64,000 nt of DNA from Flavobacteriaceae bacterium (lineage in GTDB: Bacteria > Bacteroidota > Bacteroidia > Flavobacteriales > Flavobacteriaceae). Below are positions 19,001-29,100 of this stretch, piece after piece; positions within the stretch are counted from its first letter, which is position 1, and each line of letters opens with the position of its first letter. The position numbers and the translations under genes are program-made. The stretch is from the NCBI GenBank assembly GCA_002723295.1, contig PBNP01000024.1, positions 20,018-84,017 on the forward strand, in the 5' to 3' direction. The notes under the pieces are model-generated. The model was not told where the DNA came from. It saw only the letters and a list, made by a program, of their open reading frames with translations, and ran no database searches.

Positions 19001-20442
19001 CCTTCCTGAACAGATGAAATATCTCTAATTTCATCTGTTAAGATTCCACCGTTATTAATATTTTGAGGATTTAAATTATTTGATTCATTGTCAGGTAAAA
19101 TTCCAGAAGAACTTGGAGTGAAAAAATTTTCGAGCTCATTCCCTAACTTTGTGTTTTCTGGTATAGCCTCCCCCAAATCTTGAAAAGCAATAATATTCCT
19201 AATATTTTGAATCTGAGATCCTCTGTTAGTAACCCAGACTTCAATTCTATTAATTTGAACATTAGAATTTATGTATGGAAAAGATTGAAGTGCATTATCA
19301 TATTGATCTCTAAAAAATTGACTCAAAAAATAGTGCCTATCTTCCTCATAGTCTAAGGCAAAAACTTCAAAATTTTGAATTTTCCCCCCACCCTGGGTTA
19401 CTATTTGCTGTGACTGAGATCGTTGTTCTGAAAACACACCAGTTACTTTTGTCTTTCCAAACTTCAAATCAGTTCGAACTCCAAATAAACTCTGTGCGCC
19501 CTGAATTAAATTACTATTTAAAGGCATACTTATATTACCTATATCAATATTTTGTAGTATTCCATCTTCAGTTACTTTTCCATCTAAAAAGTCAGCAACA
19601 TCATTACCCAATGCATTAGGATTATCTGAATATGTTTGACCTCTATTTCTAAGTTCTTGAATTTTTTGTTTAGCATCATCAATCTGCATTTTAGCTCCTA
19701 CAACTTGTTCTTCTAGATCTCCAAGACGATTTATTAATGAGTTTTGATTCCCTCTATTAATTTGTTCCGTAAATCTATATGCCTCTTCAATCTTTGGAGG
19801 ATTAAACTGAATTTTAATTAAGTTTTGAAAATCAAATGTTGATTCAGTATCATAATTTGCAGTCAATAGTAATCGTTCTCCAATTTCTCCTAAAAGACTT
19901 AAACTTATCCTTTGATCAAAATCAAATCCAAAATTACTTCTATTTTGAGGAGAAGCAGCAGGATTATCATTTTTTTGATATCTAACTCCTAAATCTATCC
20001 CTACAGAACCCTGGGGTTGAATATTTACAATATCACTTCCAAAAATAGACTGAAAATATTTGTTGTTAATATAAAGTTCCGGAAGAAGATTTTTTTGAGA
20101 TTCTTCTAATTCAGATAAACCTCCAACTCCACTTATCGATAATATCTTCTGTTTAAAATATTCCTTTAAACTTTCTGATAATAACCATTCTTCATACTCC
20201 TTAGGTGATAAAACTAAAGGAATGTCAATAGGATATTCTCCTATGGTTTCAGATAAATAATATTTATCGGTAATATAATCATAGGAGTACATTTTTTTAA
20301 TTATAGAAGAAATAGGAAGACTTAGTTTACCCAAATCTTGATTTGAAGATTCTTTATCTATTTGACCATAAGAATTCATACCCATTAATATTAGAAATAT
20401 AAGGGTATACCTAATAAAATTACTAAACAAACGTGTATTCAA
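13063..20442 (-). CDS. sprA: Cell surface protein SprA, type IX secretion system translocon
   Basis: 2459-aa ORF with signal peptide; giant beta-barrel-type protein; 'YIDDFEGAQTNIDIKGFNSWRLGSVP' and conserved position between ruvA and gcvH. Confidence 0.95.
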   Translation of the reverse strand: MNTRLFSNFIRYTLIFLILMGMNSYGQIDKESSNQDLGKLSLPISSIIKKMYSYDYITDKYYLSETIGEYPIDIPLVLSPKEYEEWLLSESLKEYFKQKILSISGVGGLSELEESQKNLLPELYINNKYFQSIFGSDIVNIQPQGSVGIDLGVRYQKNDNPAASPQNRSNFGFDFDQRISLSLLGEIGERLLLTANYDTESTFDFQNLIKIQFNPPKIEEAYRFTEQINRGNQNSLINRLGDLEEQVVGAKMQIDDAKQKIQELRNRGQTYSDNPNALGNDVADFLDGKVTEDGILQNIDIGNISMPLNSNLIQGAQSLFGVRTDLKFGKTKVTGVFSEQRSQSQQIVTQGGGKIQNFEVFALDYEEDRHYFLSQFFRDQYDNALQSFPYINSNVQINRIEVWVTNRGSQIQNIRNIIAFQDLGEAIPENTKLGNELENFFTPSSSGILPDNESNNLNPQNINNGGILTDEIRDISSVQEGFGNQQAFFKEGIDYAVLESARKLNSNEYNFHPQLGYISLNQRLSNDEVLAVAFQYTYNGKVYQVGEFANGSLPGTTLSSSENSESNIQNNSLVTKLLKSNLTDVTQPVWDLMMKNIYNTGAFNLEEEDFRLNILYTDPSPINYLNPIDESIWPESIDNQTLIRTFGLDKLNIYKDPVPDGDGFFDYIPGITIEPNSGRIIFPKVEPFGEFLFKLFISNSLEDYEQEQTFNENQKKYVFKEMYSLTKAAAFEYSEKNKFQLKGRYTSSESDGISVGAFNIPRGSVVVNAGGRILSEGIDYTVNYEIGRVNILDPSLKASNVPISISVENNSFFNQQNRRFAGINIDHQISENVAVGGTLMNLSERPLTQKANYGTEPVNNTMIGFNTNFSTEMPFINRLINKIPALQSDIPSILSFRGEVASLISGNPRNTKLDGETNVYIDDFEGAQTNIDIKGFNSWRLGSVPFKNYKGSEKINNDISAGFGRAKLAWYSIDPVFYTESRPGGINNNDISLNKTRRIFINEIFPEQDLVQGTTTVQSTFDLAYYPDEKGPYNNSSNQEFNLDLKQNWASITRPLSSTNFEQSNVEFIEFWLLDTFSEIESNTGQLGQLVFHLGNISEDILKDGRKQYENGLPGSNDGNLIHNTSWGQVPAVQSLLYAFNTIEQDRVLQDVGLDGLNDIEERNIYTNGPLEDPAGDNYQFFVSAEGNILDRYKNYNGTEGNSPIAFSNTERGNTTEPDTEDINRDQSMNTIDSYFEYRVPISSSMTVGNHPFITDVRENVKINLPNGKDLTTRWIQFKIPIRKEYYQSSSFSDYFEAVNNIQDLRSMRFMRMVLSGFDQPVVFRFGTLDLVRGDWRRFNKSLNEKIVDNNNTRVDISTVNILENENRIPINYVLPPSIQREQINNNNTIIRQNEQSLSFRVFDLQPMDYRGIFKNIELDMRQYEKIRMFLHAESIPGEPKLPGEGSSESFDNRIVAFIRLGTDYKDNYYQIEIPLKPTEYNSETSNKFSPEAVWIPESNSIEVSLNLLAKLKAKSLQYNNFGDAIYFDENLNRIEEFKPISQLPGIKKYKFVVKGNPSLGTIRNIMIGVKNPSENLSETLSGEVWFNELRISGIESQGGWAATGSMDLNITDLGSFSANGKFSTIGFGNIDQSPNQSNREAISQFDLVSEFNLGKVLPKKWGIILPLNIGLGETNITPEYDPFYQDILLKDRLDTSTRSSQRDSIKSQAIDYTKRKSISLIGVRKISFNENKKRIYSPENFDFSYAYNEMLHHDYEIEDQKHLDLLLAVNYSYSFSSFEIKPFSKIKKLNQKNYWQWLKELNFSPIPSSLSITTNINRSFRTQRFREIYTEGIDAINQLSLPNLEQRNFLFDWNYRINHNLTKSLRISFNAYNNRIIRNFDPSASNKIKNAIWDNIWDVGEANNYNQSISANYKLPFRFIPFLSFLDANYNYTGDFSWQRGPEGQAEVMSEDGSKLGIVNTVQNANTKTFSGAISFQKLYSTLGLNDNKKPIQGNNIVKDKKKESRKQKNKKRIKRIVDLLNTIKRLQFNYSENNGTVLPGFLPSLGFFGTNRPSTAFTFGSQADIRYESAKKGWITSFTNFNQTFNQIHNYSLNISTQWSPFKDLVVDLNIDRNYSENKSENFRLENSDYIPLNPNIYGNFGTSTILIKTAFDKLEDVNNPIFEKFRNNRIIISNRLVEINSVTNNEVDSDGFPYGFGKNHQLVLIGAFISAYSGIDPNKIDLNPINRKPLPNWNLKYTGLSNLSSFKKVFERFTLSHAYRASFTLNNFQSNLDFDPILPQKLDGAGNIITEKIYSNINLVEQFNPLIRLDLEFKNSFRFLAEFKKDRALSLSLDNSLLTESSGNEFILGLGYRVKDVRMVTRIGGKRSSLSGDLNIKADVSYRKNLTVLRNLEYNNNQVTAGQTQLSIKFSSDYSLSRNLTALLFYDHNFSEFVISTAFPQTTIRSGITIRYNFGN

Positions 20443-20448
20443 ACGCGT

Positions 20449-21030
20449 TTATAATTTATTCAAGGCCAGCTTAATTAATTCTTCTATTGAAGTCTCAGAA
20501 TGACTTTGAATTAGGTTATCAATAACTTTTTCAGAATTTCTTCGATTGTATCCAAGAACCTCTAAAGCTGATAACGTTTCTTCTTTAGTTGTATTGTTTG
20601 ATTTTTGATGAATTTGTTCAATTCCATAAAGGTTATTTACCTTGTCTTTTAATTCAATTATTAAACGTTGTGAAGTTTTTAACCCAATCCCTTTGACTCC
20701 TTTAATCCTATTAAAATCTTCATCTAATATTGCTCTCTTAACTTCTTCTGGAGTTAAAGAAGAAAGCATTGTTCTTGCTATACTAGTGCCTATGCCAGAT
20801 ACACTAATTAATAATCTAAAAACTGATCGTTCTAATTCAGTTGCAAAACCAAATAAAACATGGGCATCTTCACGAATTTGCAAATGAGTAAATAATTTAA
20901 TTTTTTCTTCATCCTTAATTTGGCCAAAAGTATATAATGAAATGTTAACCTCATAGCCAACTCCTTGACAATCTATCACCAAATGAGTTGGGGTTTTTTC
21001 AACCAAAGCTCCTTTTAATTGAGTTATCAT
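20449..21030 (-). CDS. ruvA: Holliday junction branch migration protein RuvA
   Basis: 'MITQLKGALVEKTPTHLVIDCQGVGYEVNIS', HhH motifs 'LISVSGIGTSIARTMLSSL', 'IKGVKGIGLKTSQRLIIELKDK'. Confidence 0.96.
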   Translation of the reverse strand: MITQLKGALVEKTPTHLVIDCQGVGYEVNISLYTFGQIKDEEKIKLFTHLQIREDAHVLFGFATELERSVFRLLISVSGIGTSIARTMLSSLTPEEVKRAILDEDFNRIKGVKGIGLKTSQRLIIELKDKVNNLYGIEQIHQKSNNTTKEETLSALEVLGYNRRNSEKVIDNLIQSHSETSIEELIKLALNKL

Positions 21031-23300
21031 TATTTTTTTCTTTTTTGTTGAGCATCAACAGCTGCAACAGCAGCCATATTAACTATTTCCTGAACTGAGG
21101 CGCCTAATTGTAATATATGAACTGGAGCACTCAATCCCATTAAAATGGGGCCTATTGATAAAACACTGTTTAATTCTTTCATTAATTTATAGGTGATATT
21201 CGCAGAATCGAGATTGGGAAAAATTAATGTATTTACATTTTTATTAGATAATCTAGAAAAAGGAAACCGAGTTTTTAATAATTTCTTATTTAAAGCAAAA
21301 TCAGATTGCACAGGTCCATCTACATCTATTTCAGGGTAATGGCGATGGAGTATATTAATTGCATCTGTTATTTTTTTTGCCTCAATAAATTCTGATGATC
21401 CATAATTTGAATAGGATAATAAAGCTAGAACTGGATTTAAACCAAACATTTTTACTGTTTGAGAAGTCATTTGAGCAATAATGGCAAGTTCTTTAGCAGT
21501 AGGATTTACATTAATTGATGTATCTGATAAAAATATAGGTCCTCTTTGAGTAATCATTAAGTTTGTTGCTGCTACTCGGCTTACTCCTTTTTCAGGTCCA
21601 ATTACTTCTAAAATTGGCTTTATAACCGCAGGATAATTTCTTGAATAGCCCGAAATTAAAGCATCAGCATCTCCGTTTTTTATCATCATGGCTCCAAAGT
21701 AATTTCTTTCTCTTAACAATCTTTCAGTATCATATAGGGTCTTTCCTTTTCTTTTTTGACTTTTCCAAAAAGCTTCAGCGTATTTTTTTCTGATTTTACT
21801 TTGATTAATAGATTTAGGATCAATTATCTTAAGTTGTTCATCAAAATCTATGGTCTTCATCAAATCTTTAATAACAGGTTCATGACCAAGTAAAACTGGT
21901 ATTGCAATCTTTTCTTCAAAAACAATTTGTGCAGCCTTGAGTACATCAAGATGATCTGCTTCGGCAAAAACTAAATGCTTAATTGAACGCTTAGCTCTAT
22001 TATGTAATAATCTAACAATTTTTTGGTCATTCCCAAGTCTTGAAGCCAACTCTTCTTTATAATTTTTCCAATCTTCTATGGGTTCTTTAGCAACTCCAGA
22101 TTCCATTGCAGCTTTAGCAACTGCAGGAGGAATTTCAGAAATTAATCTTGGATCAAAAGGCTTAGGTATAATGTAATCCTTCCCAAATGAAAGTCTAGTC
22201 TCATCATAAGCGATATTAACTTGTTCAGGAACTGGTTGTTTTGCTAAATCAGCTAAAGCTTTAACTGCTGCCATTTTCATCTCTTCATTAATTTTTGTTG
22301 CACGCACATCTAAAGCTCCTCTAAATATAAACGGAAAACCCAGAACGTTATTTACCTGATTAGGATGATCTGAACGACCAGTTGCCATTATAATATCTTC
22401 TCTAACTGAACATGCAAGATCATATTTTATTTCTGGATCAGGATTAGCCATTGCAAAAACAATAGGATTGTTAGCCATACTTTTTAGCATTTTTTTAGTT
22501 AAAATATTACCTTGTGAAAGACCAATAAAAACATCTGCATTTACTATAGCATCCTCTAAAGTGTTATAATCTAAATCAGTACAGAATTCAGATTTTTCTT
22601 TACTTAATTTTTTTCTGTTATTTTTAATGACACCCTTACTGTCAATCATTATAATATTCTTCCTTTTTGCTCCAAAAGACTTATAAAGTCGAGCACATGA
22701 AATTGCAGCTGCACCAGCACCAGAAATAACAATTATAACATTTTGTATTTTTTTTTCTGCTAATTCTAAAGCATTAATTAGTGCTGCTGAAGAAATAATC
22801 GCAGTCCCATGTTGGTCATCATGCATAACTGGAATTTTAACTTCCTTTTTTAATCTCCTTTCTATTTCAAATGCTTCAGGCGCTTTAATATCTTCCAAAT
22901 TTATACCTCCAAAAGTTGGGGAAATTGCTTTAACTGCTGAAACAAATGATTCAATATCAGTTGCATCAACTTCTATATCAAAAACATCAATGTCTGCAAA
23001 AATTTTGAAAAGAAGTCCTTTTCCTTCCATAACTGGTTTTGAAGCTTCAGGGCCAATATCACCCAATCCAAGAACAGCAGATCCATTTGAAATTACAGCA
23101 ACTAAATTCCCTTTATTTGTGTATTTATAAACATTGTCAATTTCCTTCTCAATTTCTTGACAAGGGATTGCAACTCCCGGAGAATAGGCTAGAGCTAGAT
23201 CTCTTTGAGTATTATAAGCTTTTGTTGGCACTGTGGCAATTTTGCCAGGTTTTGGCTTAGCATGATAAATTAAAGCTGCACGACGATCCTTTTGAGACAT
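21030..23300 (-). CDS. maeB: NADP-dependent malic enzyme (malic enzyme-phosphotransacetylase fusion)
   Basis: 756 aa; 'AYSPGVAIPCQEIEK', 'HDDQHGTAIISSAALINALELA', C-terminal PTA-like domain 'LFLSDTSINVNPTAKELAIIA'. Confidence 0.95.
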   Translation of the reverse strand: MSQKDRRAALIYHAKPKPGKIATVPTKAYNTQRDLALAYSPGVAIPCQEIEKEIDNVYKYTNKGNLVAVISNGSAVLGLGDIGPEASKPVMEGKGLLFKIFADIDVFDIEVDATDIESFVSAVKAISPTFGGINLEDIKAPEAFEIERRLKKEVKIPVMHDDQHGTAIISSAALINALELAEKKIQNVIIVISGAGAAAISCARLYKSFGAKRKNIIMIDSKGVIKNNRKKLSKEKSEFCTDLDYNTLEDAIVNADVFIGLSQGNILTKKMLKSMANNPIVFAMANPDPEIKYDLACSVREDIIMATGRSDHPNQVNNVLGFPFIFRGALDVRATKINEEMKMAAVKALADLAKQPVPEQVNIAYDETRLSFGKDYIIPKPFDPRLISEIPPAVAKAAMESGVAKEPIEDWKNYKEELASRLGNDQKIVRLLHNRAKRSIKHLVFAEADHLDVLKAAQIVFEEKIAIPVLLGHEPVIKDLMKTIDFDEQLKIIDPKSINQSKIRKKYAEAFWKSQKRKGKTLYDTERLLRERNYFGAMMIKNGDADALISGYSRNYPAVIKPILEVIGPEKGVSRVAATNLMITQRGPIFLSDTSINVNPTAKELAIIAQMTSQTVKMFGLNPVLALLSYSNYGSSEFIEAKKITDAINILHRHYPEIDVDGPVQSDFALNKKLLKTRFPFSRLSNKNVNTLIFPNLDSANITYKLMKELNSVLSIGPILMGLSAPVHILQLGASVQEIVNMAAVAAVDAQQKRKK

Positions 23301-23315
23301 GTTTAAGGTTTATAA

Positions 23316-23323
23316 CAAATGTA
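23316..23323 (-). promoter_or_regulatory. Bacteroidota -7 promoter box TACATTTG upstream of maeB
   Basis: TAnnTTTG on minus strand, 15 nt upstream of ATG. Confidence 0.4.
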
Positions 23324-23392
23324 ATATAAAAGCAGTGAATCCTAATTTTAATGAATAAAATCTTATATGTAAGGTCTTTCTTATATTTTCCC

Positions 23393-24736
23393 CTACCTAT
23401 TTTGACTTACAAATAATGAAAAAATACCCCCGGTAATTAATAGTACTCCTGCTAACCTTATAATATTAATCGGGTTTTGACCTAGGAGGTCATAGACAAA
23501 AAACTGAACACTAAAAATTTGAATAATCATTGGGATTACAATAAACATATTAAAAATACCCATATAAACCCCTGTTTTGTCTTTAGGTATGGATTCAGCT
23601 AACATTTGATATGGCATTGCCATCATACTTGCCCATGTTATTCCCATTCCAAAAGAAAACAAATAAATCTCTTCAATTCTAAAATTCCCTAAAGAAAACA
23701 AAATATCATTATAATTTAAATATGGCATAATTAATAAACTTATACCTCCAATTAATAAACTAATAAAGTGCAAATACTTTGGTCCAAATTTTCTTGCAAT
23801 AGGAATTAAAGCAAACGCTATTGAAAAACAAATTATATTATAAGTTCCATTAATATTGCCCGTTAAAAGTTGAGCTTGATTAAAAAAGGTAGAGCTTTCA
23901 TCAAGAGTATTAAAAAGTGATAAAGATAAAGCAGAGGTTAAGTACTGCCAATAACAAAACATTGCAAACCATGGAAAGAACATAACAGGAATAAGCTGAA
24001 TCATAGGCTTAGGCATTTTCTTAATTGCATGGACTATTTCATTAGTTATTCTTTTAATTAAACTCCCTTTGGATTTTTGTAATTTGATTTGAGCAATTTC
24101 TTCTTCTGTTGGGGGATATTCAGAAGTTGTAAGAACCGTAATTAATATTGTAATAATTGATGCCGCCGCACCAATACTAAAAGCCCAATATGTATAAACA
24201 GGTATACCATTTTCCATCTTATCTGTTAAAGCTAATATTCCAAAAGCAACCAAAATGGCAGGGGTGAAATTTGCCAATGTAGTTCCTAATCCAGTAAAGA
24301 AACTTTGCATTAAAAACCCTAATGAATATTGTTTTTCATTTAATTTATCAGAAATAAATGCACGATAAGGCTCTAGGGCAATATTGTTCGCTGCATCTAA
24401 AATCCAAAGTAACCCTGCTGCCATCCATATTGAACTTGAATAAGGCATTGCAATAAGTGCTATACTTGCAATTATTGCACCTATTAAAAAGAATGGTTTT
24501 CTCCTTCCAAATTTTGGATGCCAAGTTCCATCAGAGATTGCGCCAACAATTGGTTGAACTATAAGTCCAGTAACCGGTCCTGCTAACCAAAGAATTGGGA
24601 GTTCTCCTTCAGATGCGCCAAGGTATCTGTATATAGCACTCATATTACTTTGTTGCAATCCAAAACTAAACTGGACCCCAAAGAATCCAAAATTCATTGT
24701 AAGAATTTGCCAAAAATTTAACCGCTTTTTTACCAT
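23393..24736 (-). CDS. MFS transporter, sugar (SLC45/maltose-type)-like
   Basis: 'GPVTGLIVQPIVGAISDGTWHPKFGRRKPFFLIGA' and 12 TM-like pattern; terminal gene of the FG-GAP operon. Confidence 0.85.
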   Translation of the reverse strand: MVKKRLNFWQILTMNFGFFGVQFSFGLQQSNMSAIYRYLGASEGELPILWLAGPVTGLIVQPIVGAISDGTWHPKFGRRKPFFLIGAIIASIALIAMPYSSSIWMAAGLLWILDAANNIALEPYRAFISDKLNEKQYSLGFLMQSFFTGLGTTLANFTPAILVAFGILALTDKMENGIPVYTYWAFSIGAAASIITILITVLTTSEYPPTEEEIAQIKLQKSKGSLIKRITNEIVHAIKKMPKPMIQLIPVMFFPWFAMFCYWQYLTSALSLSLFNTLDESSTFFNQAQLLTGNINGTYNIICFSIAFALIPIARKFGPKYLHFISLLIGGISLLIMPYLNYNDILFSLGNFRIEEIYLFSFGMGITWASMMAMPYQMLAESIPKDKTGVYMGIFNMFIVIPMIIQIFSVQFFVYDLLGQNPINIIRLAGVLLITGGIFSLFVSQNR

Positions 24737-24745
24737 TATTAAAGC

Positions 24746-26107
24746 CTATTTATTAGATGAAATGGCAAGTTCTGATTTATTTGATTTTGTAGATATTTTA
24801 TTAACAATATATTTGCCAATTTTATCTCCCTGTAAAACTCCCTCTTCAATTGCCATCATGTAATGAATTCCTCCATACAATCTAGAAATAGCTGCTTCTT
24901 CTGAAGCTCCAATAAAAGAATCAAATTTACGGTCAGAAAGTCCATATTTTCTTTCTGTTGTATCAATAAAAGCAAATTTTTCACCATAAATTGAAGTCAA
25001 GGTTATTGCTGCTGCTCTTGAAATTACAGAATGTCCACTTGTATATTCGGGAAATGGTGGTGTTTGAAGTTTTGGGAGCCATTCTTCATCATAGTATTTA
25101 TTTATAATGGTTTCAGGTCTAACAACTATTGTCTTCCATTTTTCATCCCAACAGCTAATAAAAGCATCAAAAAGGGCAATTGATACATTAGCATATGCGT
25201 TTATTGTCATTGCAAAATCACTTTTTGTCTGCCGTGTTGCAACACCAGTTATTCCAATCCAATGACCTCCAGGAGTTATTTTTTTTGTAGCAAACATTGC
25301 ATGTCCTCTATGATGAGTTACATAGGGATTGCAATCCCAAAATTTTGCCATTTCTAATTGTTCATCAGTAAGTGAGTTCCCATATTGATAAACTTCCTTA
25401 AGTTGCATCTGAAATGGACTTCCTTCTTTTAAATTAAATTCTAAAGGGGGTTTAGCAGGAAACATATCTGCAGACTCTAAAACAAGAGTTCTTATTTTGT
25501 TCCAATGTGGCTCAATACCATCCATATAATCAGGAGGAGTTGGTTTCCAATATTTTTCTGGCTCTAAAATTGTGTACTTAGGAAAAGTACGTGTTTGGTC
25601 ATAATTATCATTTTTTGCCCATTCAATAATATGATTTGCTACAGTCTTTGCATATTGTCTTGAAGCCTTTCTAACTTTAGATGGAACATTAAAATTATCT
25701 AACTTTTCTTCAAAGTAAGCTTCAAATTCATCATACTTGTCTTCAGAAAAAATCAAAGTGCGTCCAACTATATTAAAAGAATAAATTGCAGCTAAGTTTA
25801 AATTAATATTTTCATTATAAGGTTTTTTTATTTGATTAAGATCCTTTAATTGACCACTTAATGACAAATATTCTAAAGGGTCTGAAAAACGAATTATTTC
25901 GTATGCAGCAATGGAGGGATAAACATAAACCCTAGAGGCTACAGGTGGAGAAAAAATGTCATATACAACTATATCTGTTAAATTTTGCATTGACATTTGG
26001 AAAAGCTCAGGATTTTCAATTTTTTCAATATAATCATCATTTACAGAACATCCAATACAAATTAAAAATGGGAAGAAAAAAAATTTTAAAAGTGTATTCT
26101 TTTTCAT
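24746..26107 (-). CDS. Vanadium-dependent haloperoxidase / PAP2-superfamily lipoprotein
   Basis: KWKTIVVRP (K-x6-RP), 'YTSGHSVISRAA' (x-SGH) and 'SRLYGGIHY' (SR-x5-H) motifs; lipobox 'LICIGCSVNDD'. Confidence 0.85.
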   Translation of the reverse strand: MKKNTLLKFFFFPFLICIGCSVNDDYIEKIENPELFQMSMQNLTDIVVYDIFSPPVASRVYVYPSIAAYEIIRFSDPLEYLSLSGQLKDLNQIKKPYNENINLNLAAIYSFNIVGRTLIFSEDKYDEFEAYFEEKLDNFNVPSKVRKASRQYAKTVANHIIEWAKNDNYDQTRTFPKYTILEPEKYWKPTPPDYMDGIEPHWNKIRTLVLESADMFPAKPPLEFNLKEGSPFQMQLKEVYQYGNSLTDEQLEMAKFWDCNPYVTHHRGHAMFATKKITPGGHWIGITGVATRQTKSDFAMTINAYANVSIALFDAFISCWDEKWKTIVVRPETIINKYYDEEWLPKLQTPPFPEYTSGHSVISRAAAITLTSIYGEKFAFIDTTERKYGLSDRKFDSFIGASEEAAISRLYGGIHYMMAIEEGVLQGDKIGKYIVNKISTKSNKSELAISSNK

Positions 26108-26113
26108 TATTAA

Positions 26114-29100
26114 TTACTTTGACAAAATATATATATAGTCATTATTTGTAATAAAATATAACTTATTTTTATATTCAACTAGTCTTCTAACATTAAGTTT
26201 AGCGGGTAAAGGTAAGAACTCTTTGTGAACTATTTTATTTTCTTGAAAATTTTTAAAATTTATTATTCCTCCTGGATTTGCTGTTTGACTACCTAATTCT
26301 GTTACAAATTTTTCTGAATTGCCAACATAAAATAATTCTTTAGTTTCACTATTCCAATGAAAATCTTGAATAATACTCCATTGAGCTTCTTGAGGCAAAG
26401 GATATGATGAAAAATCAGTTTCATTATTAATAAAAAGCATAGATCTTAAATCTGTAATCTTTTTAACTTCTAGCACTTTACTTTCTTTAAAACCAGTTAA
26501 ATCAAATATGTTTTTAACCTTGGCAAATTTTTTGTATTTACTAAATTTTTTCTTAATCATAGGCATTTGAGATCCTAAATTATCTTTAGAATTAAACGGT
26601 CTATAATTTCCAAAATAATTATAAAAAATTATTGGATCTGATTGTTCGTTATTATCAAAATCATCAATGTATAAATAAACTGGCTTCTTGTTTTCTGGTT
26701 GCCATTTAAAGTTTTGCCCTGCATTTCCTGCTAAAATATCTAACCTACCATCATTATTTATATCAGCTAATTCAATTGAATTCCATAACCCTGATATATT
26801 TTCAGCCCCTTTTAACTTGGAGGCAACAAATTTTCCTTCATCATTTTGATTAATTACAATTATAGAAGTCTAATCACCTACAATTATCAATTCTTTTTGG
26901 GTGTCTGAATCAATATTTCCCCATTTAGCATCTGTAATCATTCCCAAACGAGCTTGAACAATTGGCTCAAAATTTCCATCCTTATTATTTCTTATTATAA
27001 AACTATTTGGGCTCAATCCATAACCGCCAGGAATGGATCTACTTCCTACAAAAAGATCATCAAATCCATCATTATCAATATCATGAGCAGCTACAACACT
27101 ACCATTTGTAGAAGGCAACGACACATCTAGTCTTGAAAAGTTGCCTTTCCCATCATTTATATAAATTCTATCCATCATATATTCTTCGTCATTTTCCTTA
27201 TAATCATTTCCTCCACTTACTACATAAATATCTGGATCACCATCATTATCAGCATCAAAAGATGTTGCAGAAACATCTTCAAATTTTTGATCAATTCTAA
27301 AATCTTTAATGTCACCTAAGTCAAATCCATTATTTTCATTTCCAAACAAAATTTGAGATGGTCTATATCTTGCTCCTCCTATAAAAATGTCTAGAAAATT
27401 ATCATTATTGAAGTCTTCTAAAATAAAAGCTGGTCCTTCCGAGGATAATAATTCTGGGACTAATTTTTCTCTTTCATAATCATAATATTTATTTTCTTCA
27501 TGCTTATAAGGTAAAACTGATAATTTATAATCATTACTCTCCTTCTTAGAAATTTTACTTTCTTTTGGATTAGCAATAGTTCTAATTATTTTAATTCTTT
27601 TTTCAAAGGGAGGTTTAACTGTTTGATTAATCCCATCAGGCCATCTAACCAATATAGAATCAACGCTATTTTGACCTAAACCAAAATGTAGTTTAGAGGT
27701 TGACGAAGATAAAAACCCTCTTGTCGTAATTGCTTCTTGAACTGAAATCTCTCCATTATTTTTAAATACTAAAACCCTAGAACCTTTTATAATGCTAGCA
27801 TTTAATTCAACTGTTAAGCTGTTATTTTCTTTTGAAGTTTTGTTTTCTAAAATAGTAGCTAAAGCATTTATGTTATTTAGAATTAAATCTAAATCTCCAT
27901 CATTATCTAAATCACTATATGCCGATCCATTAGTGTATGATGGTTGCCCAATGAAAGATTCCTGAATTGATCCAAAATCAAGTTTTCCATTATTTTTAAA
28001 AAGCATATTTGAAATTTTCAGTTCTGGCATTTGTTTAATTAATTCTTTTTTCATCTCGTTTTGTTTAGTTAAAACAAAACTGCTATAGTTACTATTACTT
28101 AAATAATTTATATAGTCCAAGTCATTTGGTCTTTTAGCAATTCCATTAGAAATAAAAATATCATTCTTGCCATCATTATCAAAATCTTGTAGAAGAACAG
28201 ACCAACTCCAGTCTGTGGCATAAGTTTTTGTCAATAATCCAACTTCAGAATAATCACCATAAGCTCTTTTTAAATAAAGATTATTTCTAGAATATTGAGG
28301 CTCAAATCCAAAATCACTCTTTATTCGTGTTAGTTTATCTGAGTCCTCTCCACCTGATTTTAAAGCTATTTCAGAATCAAATGGCATCATGTCCGTTGTA
28401 AAAATATCTAAGTTTCCATCATTATTTAAATCTGCTATATCAACCCCCATTGTGAATCTTGAACAATATGTAAAATATTCACTAAAGGATTCTGTGAATG
28501 TTTTGTCTTTATTGTTTATATATAAATAATCATTTTCATGAAAATCATTCCCAACATAAATGTCCAACCAACCATCATTATTTATATCGGTAGTTGTTAT
28601 TGCAAGACCATACCCTAATGGGCTATTGTATATTCCAGATTTCTCAGTTACCTCAACAAACTTGTTTATTCCTTCATTTAATAAATTCTCATAAAACCTA
28701 TCACCTGAAATTGAGTCCTTTTCTATACGTTTTTTAATTGTACCATAACTGCGAACTGAATGAACTGAATGATTCATTAAATACATATCTAAATCTCCAT
28801 CATTATCATAATCAAGAAAAGTTGATTGAGTAGAAAATCCTGAAAAATCTAATCCATACTCTTTAGACATTTCTGTAAATGTTAAATCTCCATTATTAAT
28901 AAATAGTAAGTTATTAGTCGTTTTGTTGTAAAAATCTTCAACTGCTCCTTTCATGGGAAGTTTGCTTATATAAATATCGAGGTGTCCATCATTATTTACA
29001 TCTTCCATAGAAACTCCATTTGACCAAGAAGGTGATAAATCTAAATTTGCCTCCTCTGTAATATCTCTAAATCTAAAATCTCCCATATTTAAATATAGAC

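Noticed and set aside
26114-26566. Separate 150-aa protein
   Set aside because: Same frame as the upstream ORF and homologous to the C-terminal end of the FG-GAP paralogues; it is the downstream part of the interrupted gene.
26870-26872. Pyrrolysine or programmed stop-codon recoding at the TAG
   Set aside because: No Pyl genes are known for this group or visible here, and the paralogues have Trp or Phe at this position; a point mutation or sequence error is simpler.
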